A DNA stretch of 64,000 nucleotides, from contig NC_057919.1 of the NCBI RefSeq assembly GCF_018873765.1, forward strand, positions 19,570,698-19,634,697, written 5' to 3'. Source of the stretch: Telopea speciosissima (lineage: Eukaryota > Streptophyta > Magnoliopsida > Proteales > Proteaceae). Positions 60,301 to 64,000 of the stretch are shown piece after piece (position 1 is the first letter of the stretch; every line of letters begins with the position of its first letter). Under the pieces are notes generated by a model. The model made no database searches. It saw only the letters and a list, made by a program, of their open reading frames with translations, and was not told the DNA's origin. Both the position numbers and the translations under genes were made by a program.

Positions 60301-63300
60301 CCGCACCGGTAGGGCCGACCGGTACCAACCAATGAAAAGCCGAGACCGACACGACCGTTTGTAAGCATGCCAGGCTTCAAAACCGATCGATTTTTAATTG
60401 GTCGTTCCCAGTGCAGACTGGGAGACCGACCGACTGACCAAAACTTGTCATTGAATTGATTTTATACTCTGTTGGCATGATATTAATATATATATATATA
60501 TATAATGGCTGATGGACTGATCACGTGAATGTGTATTTCACTGACATATTTATATAATCAATGAATCAATGATGACGTCCACCGACTGAAATCACACAAA
60601 ATATTAAAGTATTATTTTGTTTGTTATATTTCTCCACCAAAAGGTTCGAAACCCTGAAAGTCTTCGGGAAGATCAGCCACACAGTTTCAGCATCTTCAAG
60701 CAATTCTCCTCAAAATGTAATCCTAGAAGCATACATTTTTGTTTTCTTGAGCTTATCGTCGAGGCTTCCACATGGTTTTTGCTCTGTTTTCAACCACTTA
60801 AAAACGAAGAAATCAAAATTTTTTACTTTCACTTTTCTTTTCTGTATCCTTCCCCTCTTATGCCAGGGATCTCTAATCTCATTTGAAAGTGAGAGCTCTT
60901 AGTGGGAGGATCTCGTCTGTCCCGCAGGGGCGCAGCTTCGGCTGCTATTAAAGGTTTGATTTGCTTTTTTTTTCTCTCTGTATCTCCATTGACAAAATCC
61001 CAAAAACCTTATGTCTGAAACTCACCGTCTATGGAAATTTTGTGTTGATCTGTGAGATGAATATTGGAATTTAATCATCAAGGAGATCAAGAACTGGAAA
61101 AACTCTGCTAACATCTCCATCCTTGGAAGCCCAATTATGGCCTGGAAAAGCGTTGCCAAATCTCCATCCTTAAGCCCAATAATGGCCTGGTAACCAACCG
61201 GCCGAATGGTGTTGTGTCCATGCCCAACGTCTAAAGGCCCGACTACATAATCGGTCGGGAACAGTGCAATCTCTTAAACTGGTAGTGCCCGATTAAGCCC
61301 GACCGAGACCGGCCAACACCAAACGGTTGACACACTAGCCATCTATCTCACTGACACTGACAACACCATATTGCAAGTCGCCTATGCATAACTCATCTGT
61401 TAACAAAGCTCAACCATGTAAGCCCATCTCTTCTCAGCTTCACATGACACATCATCCATGTGCATGTAAGCCTCTCTGCCTTCCTCAGCCATGTCTGCAT
61501 ACTGCCACTTCCACAGCAACACTAGAACCACTGTGACAGTGTGTTGACCAACAGACCGTGTTGACAACAATGACAACATCAACGGCCAAAGCTCCAACAT
61601 CTCTCTTATGCTGGCCACCTTGAGCTGATAAGATCTGTGCTGTACTCTTACATCTACTAGTCCAGTGTTTTTGGGCTTCCTCAATCCACTATTTCGAAGT
61701 TGGAATCCCTCATTGATGCGGATCCGGGGTCCTGAAATCCTAACCACTTATGGGCCCACCTGATTGAGGAAAAGTTTAAGCAATCGAAGGGCAATGGCAA
61801 TTTCATAATAACCAGAATTTTCTAAGGGACTGTTAGGTAAGTAAAGAAGAAGGGATGATGCAGATAAGTTACATAATGGGCTTATTTTATTGGAAATAAG
61901 CCTTGGATGGAGTTATGTATGCATTGGGCCTTTGATTCCATGTGTTTTCTTTGTAATGGGCCACGTTAATGTGCCTAAAATGTGGGTACAAGGAAGGCAT
62001 ACGGGATTAGGCTTAGTAGTAGCTTGTTTTCATATTTCCTAGGTTTATTAAAGAGTCCTTTCATGTTTCGAAGTAGAAGTCTGATAGCCACTAGAGTATC
62101 TCCTAGTTTTTAGTATTTGTCTTGCAAGTCCTGGATGCTCTCAAAGGCAACCCAGAATTTCAAAATTCCTCCAGTGAGAACCCTTGTGAGAAACAAGAGC
62201 TGTGAGACTCAGCAACCCAGGTGGGACTCCTACGGCTGGTAGACTGGTGGACTCCAGCTCTACAACCTAGCTATCTATTTTCATACCTACCTATTCTCTT
62301 CCAGATTCAATCTTGGCTTGCATACCCTCTCGGGTTTGCATCATCATTTGTCTTGGACAACATCTCCACCACAGACTGTGAAACAAAATTCTCACTTCGT
62401 CCTTCATCTATGAACAAAGAAGTCATCTTTCCATTGGGCAAATGACACAAAGGTATACATGGCCAGGTTTGGCTCTGTTATCATTTAATGCAGATCAAAA
62501 GAATGCTGGTGGTGGGAAGAGAAATAAATTGAAAAGAGAGGAGAGATTGCAAGATAGAAAGAGAGAGAACGGAGATCATGGGGAGAGAAGATAGAGGCAA
62601 CAACCACAATTAAAACAAACTAGCTGTTTTCTATTCAATCAAATCATGGATGACATATAATCTCTTACACATTTGTAAAACTGAAAACAGAAAGAAATAA
62701 AACAAATTTCTAATTGATCCTAAGCTATCAATTGTTGATTGCTTTAGGAGAGTTCCTGCTTGACTTAAACAAGTAACTATATAAAGAAATAACAACTTAA
62801 CTGACTAAGCAACTTCCTACCATATGCAGGCTGTGCTAGGAAGAATCCTATTCTAACCCACAAAACCTAAAGAACTAAAGTAACTGACTTGGAAACCAAA
62901 CAAATGCGGAAATCTCCCTCTTGCGTGGGCTGAGATGGAGTCCTTAACTAAAAGAAACTAATATAAATAAGGAAACTAAATCTAATCAAATTTTCCACCC
63001 TGTCCAAACAAATTAGAAATAATAAACTAAGGCAATAAGTCCTAAACTGGCCCATGACTTGTGTAGTGATAAGGTTCCTGAAATTCAGGAACTTAACTGC
63101 ATGTAATACCTCTTCAAATGGTCCCACAAATCCTGGCTTCAAGGAAACCAAAACATTCCACACGCAAGGCTGGTCACATGATACTGTTCACGAGCACAGT
63201 AAATTGGTTCTATGGTAAACCAAATCAAACCGAAAGGTTCACATCTGGACCAAACCAGCCTAAACCGCAGGAACTGAATTTTTTCTCTTCTTTCTAAAGA

Positions 63301-64000
63301 GAATACTGCATCATAACTGCATCACTATGTGCAGCCATTGTATCGCAAATGTCAGAAAGATTAATTGCATATGAAGGTTAACATAATAGTTTCCTAGTAT
63401 TAGTTCAAAGTAACAATTCAACACTCAACTGACTGGCTTATTGCATAATAAATAGTCAACGAGGAAGCGACAATTCCATTGTTTACAGTATGTCATTTAA
63501 TGTATTCTCTGATTTTTCAGATCTACAAAAGTACAACAAACAAACTATTTAGTATATGTATTAAGAGGCAAACAGAAGGAAAATAATATAATCATAAACC
63601 TCCTAGGCATACCACCAAAAGCATAACAGGAAACCGACAACCTTTTGGTTTCATAGGAACCATGAGGAATATTTTGCCAAAAGGTGAAGGAAGAAAGGTA
63701 TTACTCGATGAATGCAGATATTACAACGAGTCACAAGAGAAGAAGCTTGCAATTCCATGTGTCCAGCCCATGTGCCATCTTTTTCCATAGATTGGCAATA
63801 TTCATCAAATGGAACCTCATCCTCAATAAAAGGCTCAAAATCCTCCCGATGCTTCTGTTAAAGTTAAACACAGTTTTGGCATCAGATTGCTTAACAGTAT
63901 AGCTGGATCAAAGTGCATGGGGCAGATCATTAATGAATGTGCATTCTGCAAGAGCAACTAGATTATTTATAAGACGAAATAGCATTACAGTTTCCAGATA
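36315..64000 (-). CDS. OTU7: OTU deubiquitinase with UBA-like and SEC-C regions (OTU7-like), 5' end outside window
   Basis: Eight exons in transcript order are 63705-63854, 56345-56406, 45796-45880, 45528-45680, 45236-45371, 44429-44556, 44229-44326 and 36315-36441. They join in phase (312 codons plus stop) with GT-AG borders. The first gives [15 protein letters not shown] and [14 protein letters not shown] of the OTU peptidase fold. Next come SPRWYVRNF and [12 protein letters not shown], the latter with the catalytic His. A UBA-like segment follows ([14 protein letters not shown]), then an acidic linker, the SEC-C zinc motif [15 protein letters not shown] and the end [13 protein letters not shown] proteases cleave ubiquitin chains. 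Domain order matches Arabidopsis At5g67170. The catalytic Cys exon should lie beyond 64000. Introns of 10.5, 7.8 and 7.3 kb are packed with transposons, yet no exon is disrupted. The 44429 donor (AAG/GTTTTT) is weak. The 3' terminal exon is supported by the split Asn codon and the conserved GALCI end. Confidence 0.9.
36442..38443. other. OTU last intron, left part
   Basis: Holds (TA)n at 36497-36517, a palindromic (CT)n...(AG)n tract at 37375-37421, the MITE at 37446-37560 and an element-like stretch rich in AAAACGGC words at 37005-37140. No coding family is seen. Confidence 0.45.
37446..37560. mobile_element. MITE related to 13816-13927, with internal duplication
   Basis: CATAGTTATCAAGAC on the left is inverted as CTTGATAACTACG on the right. 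Within it, TTTAAGACCGAAGAGCATAG occurs twice (about 37430-37449 and 37484-37503), so a second, shorter element appears duplicated or inserted. Confidence 0.55.
40332..40553 (-). pseudogene. Possible captured fragment: N-terminus of a type II membrane protein
   Basis: A reverse-strand frame of 73 codons starts [11 protein letters not shown], then has one hydrophobic segment [20 protein letters not shown] followed by a Ser/Asp-rich stem. This layout is typical of Golgi glycosyltransferase N-termini, but no family can be named. It lies inside the 39785-42013 element, and no catalytic domain follows. It could be chance coding. Confidence 0.35.
40545..41648. repeat. 180-bp direct repeat within TIR element
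   Basis: 40545-40724 and 41468-41648 match at nearly every base from ATTTGGAATCGAGG through GGTTTTGCAGATTTGG to ATATCTGAGCGAGGAG, separated by about 740 bases. This suggests a partial internal duplication in the host element. Confidence 0.75.
44557..45235. other. OTU intron
   Basis: AT-rich intronic sequence with no recognised repeat apart from a short A tract at 45179-45191. Confidence 0.5.
46500..46960 (+). repeat. LTR-like repeat in OTU intron
   Basis: Words such as TAGTTTCTATTTATAAGT, CTATATATTGTAAGGG and GAATGAAGAATGTTTG are followed by GTGAGAGGCCATGGTCAT and a CT-rich stretch. They resemble the promoter/terminator layout of the TRIM-like LTRs at 42150-42270 (GTGAGAGACCCATGAC). It may be a solo LTR or the 5' LTR of the adjacent gypsy remnant; no partner copy was found. 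Confidence 0.45.
48178..48571 (+). mobile_element. Complete TRIM element (394 bp) inside gypsy protease region
   Basis: Two 154-bp direct repeats (48178-48331 and 48418-48571) start TGT and end CTAACA and differ at about 13 positions. Right after the first is TGATATCAGAGC (48334-48345), one base from the primer-binding site complementary to initiator methionine tRNA (TGGTATCAGAGC). Just before the second is a purine tract of G (about 48402-48415). Flanks AGGAT (48173-48177) and AGGAG (48572-48576) are a one-mismatch 5-bp duplication. Removing it rejoins the retropepsin reading. The small size and lack of coding define a terminal-repeat retrotransposon in miniature. Confidence 0.92.
50529..50863 (+). 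mobile_element. Short LINE-type insertion with 15-bp target duplication
   Basis: The 335-base insert ends in a 10-base A run and is flanked by ATGTTTATCAGATTT at 50514-50528 and 50864-50878. A poly(A) end with a long exact duplication is the hallmark of target-primed insertion. The interior reads [20 protein letters not shown] and [15 protein letters not shown], resembling the very C-terminal end of plant LINE ORF2. A C tract lies at 50800-50811. Confidence 0.85.
51554..52772. mobile_element. Non-autonomous TIR element (about 1.2 kb)
   Basis: TCTTTGGTATCATTTTTCGT on the left is inverted on the right (reverse complement TCTTTGGTATCATTTTTCAT), continuing as TTTTCATTTT. Secondary inverted words (TGTTTGGTA / TACCAAACA) lie further in. 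Inside, a unit of about 57 bases with GAGCCTCACCTCTGC and GGGATTGAGCGGAATCGGGG is tandemly doubled (51834-51935). No transposase is seen; the superfamily is uncertain (hAT or MULE). Confidence 0.7.
53373..55170 (+). mobile_element. Pack-MULE-like element with compound inverted repeats and FLZ capture
   Basis: The terminal block (TTTCAAACGCCCCCCTC ... CAAAATGCCCTTATG) occurs twice on the left (A, 53373-53543; C, 53649-53820) and once inverted on the right (54894-55065). Between A and C lies block B (53544-53648), which recurs inverted at 55066-55170. The right-hand partner of A is absent. Inside, a TCTTCCCCAAATCATTTGG word matches the palindrome of the exonuclease Pack-MULE. The core carries part of an FCS-like zinc finger gene. 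It lies in an OTU gene intron. Confidence 0.8.
54082..54623 (+). pseudogene. Captured exon 1 of an FCS-like zinc finger (FLZ, DUF581) gene
   Basis: The start [37 protein letters not shown], then (other frame) [20 protein letters not shown], then [20 protein letters not shown] and [20 protein letters not shown] give the usual order of an FLZ protein. The first CxxC half of the zinc finger is at the end. Two compensating frameshifts (near 54200 and 54305) and the missing second exon (second Cys pair) make it non-functional as an FLZ protein. The exon ends at a proper donor (CAG/GTATCA), so intron sequence was captured too. An Ala/Val repeat (GCTGCCGTC-like triplets, 54425-54466) has expanded. 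FLZ proteins are adaptors for SnRK1 kinase signalling. Confidence 0.8.
55171..56344. other. OTU intron, right of Pack-MULE
   Basis: CT-rich stretch (55255-55620) with TCC/TTC triplets and CTGCTGCAACC words, in the style of MULE subterminal regions; then AT-rich sequence. No gene is recognised. Confidence 0.4.
56904..57478. repeat. Dispersed direct repeat, copy 1
   Basis: Shares long matches in the same order with 62488-63034: AATGCAGATCAAAAGAA, GAGAAGATAGAGGCAACAAC, CTGAAAACAGAAA, TTAGGAGAGTTCCT, GCAGGCTGTG and CTTTAACTAAAAGAAACTAA. The spacing of 5.6 kb and common orientation would suit LTRs, but no retroelement body lies between. It contains a (GA)n tract. Confidence 0.7.
57479..58413 (+). 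mobile_element. L1-type LINE reverse transcriptase fragment
   Basis: Reads [40 protein letters not shown], then [12 protein letters not shown] (RT palm region) and, near 58330-58410, [20 protein letters not shown]. These are hallmark blocks of plant L1 ORF2 reverse transcriptase, with several frame breaks. The fragment stops abruptly at the start of the reverse LTR-type repeat, so that element probably inserted here. Confidence 0.8.
58414..60274 (-). mobile_element. LTR-type retroelement repeat, reverse orientation, copy 2
   Basis: Starts with the reverse LTR-end pattern (TCACTAAGAGGGGGTGAATC). It matches copy 1 (338-1341) over CACCTCGCAACCAC, CATGGCTAGGT, ACGTGGTTCGGC, ATCCACGGAGCAAT and TTCGTATATTGCTCAATA. 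No gag-pol coding was recognised. The right limit is set only by the hAT-like element that follows. Confidence 0.55.
60283..61337. mobile_element. hAT-like non-autonomous element (about 1.05 kb)
   Basis: The left end TAGGGGTGTCAAT (sharing TA with the flank) and right end TTGACACACTA form a short inverted repeat. Both ends continue into GGCCGACCGG / CCGAGACCGGCC-rich subterminal zones. Flanks GCCGTCTA (60275-60282) and GCCATCTA (61338-61345) are an 8-bp duplication with one mismatch, the hAT length. A (TA)n tract lies at 60485-60504. Two similar AACATCTCCATCCTTGGAAGCC-type units are doubled at 61090-61190. No transposase is present. Confidence 0.75.
61346..62487. other. Retroelement-like DNA, unresolved
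   Basis: A reverse-strand open stretch (61400-61747, 115 codons) has no recognisable family. Positions 61850-62210 resemble the LTR-like repeat at 15426-16000 (GGGCCTTTGATTCCATG, GGCATACGGGATTAG). A TRIM or LTR origin is likely but borders are not seen. Confidence 0.4.
62488..63034. repeat. Dispersed direct repeat, copy 2
   Basis: Partner of 56904-57478. It differs by scattered substitutions and by a short stretch near 62975-63000 (CTAAATCTAATCAAATTTTC) that is missing or altered in the other copy. Confidence 0.7.
63035..63704. other. OTU intron next to upstream exon
   Basis: AT-rich intronic sequence with a few AACCAAATCAAACCGA-type words near 63218. No repeat or gene is recognised. Confidence 0.4.

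Noticed and set aside
61400..61747. 115-codon reverse-strand frame
   Set aside because: No family features, and it sits between transposon-derived stretches; left unassigned.

Overview
The window is plant nuclear DNA: intron-containing genes with GT-AG borders, plant-specific gene families (CCoAOMT, FCS-like zinc finger, LEA_2-like), plant TRIM, Pack-MULE, hAT-like and RTE/L1 LINE elements, and many A/T and G/C homopolymer tracts. The species cannot be fixed from sequence alone. The dense nested repeats and very long introns point to a medium or large angiosperm genome.

Four host genes can be supported. (1) A five-exon caffeoyl-CoA O-methyltransferase gene (7632-9061, +), complete at 246 aa. 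(2) An intronless cytosolic ribosomal protein S16 gene (18009-18440, -), 143 aa, with an upstream telo-box. (3) A five-exon F-box/LRR gene (21813-29030, -), 229 aa, resembling Arabidopsis At5g67140, with a 5.3 kb third intron. (4) The 3' eight exons of an OTU-family deubiquitinase with UBA-like and SEC-C regions (36315 to beyond 64000, -), resembling At5g67170 (OTU7). Its introns of 7.8, 10.5 and 7.3 kb hold most of the mobile DNA in the right half. The neighbouring Arabidopsis locus numbers of genes 3 and 4 suggest conserved microsynteny.

Layout. 0-7.5 kb: a LEA_2-like remnant, a reverse LTR-type repeat broken by a long-TIR element, a G-rich minisatellite and MITEs. 7.6-9.1 kb: CCoAOMT with a foldback element in intron 4. 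9.1-18 kb: LINE 3' ends, MITEs and an LTR-like tandem repeat. 18-18.6 kb: RPS16. 19-21.8 kb: a decayed LINE and a foldback element. 21.8-29 kb: the F-box gene, with an RTE LINE split by a solo LTR in its long intron. 29.5-35 kb: rearranged LINE pieces and a 1.65 kb Pack-MULE with 9-bp target duplications carrying an open 3'-5' exonuclease reading frame. 36.3-64 kb: the OTU gene and its transposon-filled introns. These hold a long-TIR element nest (38.4-44.0 kb), a Ty3/gypsy remnant containing a 394-bp TRIM and a LINE insertion (47.7-51.4 kb), a TIR element (51.5-52.8 kb), a second Pack-MULE-like element with an FLZ gene fragment (53.4-55.2 kb), a LINE RT fragment, an LTR-type repeat and a hAT-like element.

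No wholly new enzymatic system is evident. The notable signals are gene-capturing DNA transposons that share a palindromic subterminal motif, and a housekeeping-type gene stretched across nearly 28 kb by nested transposons with its exon coding kept intact.
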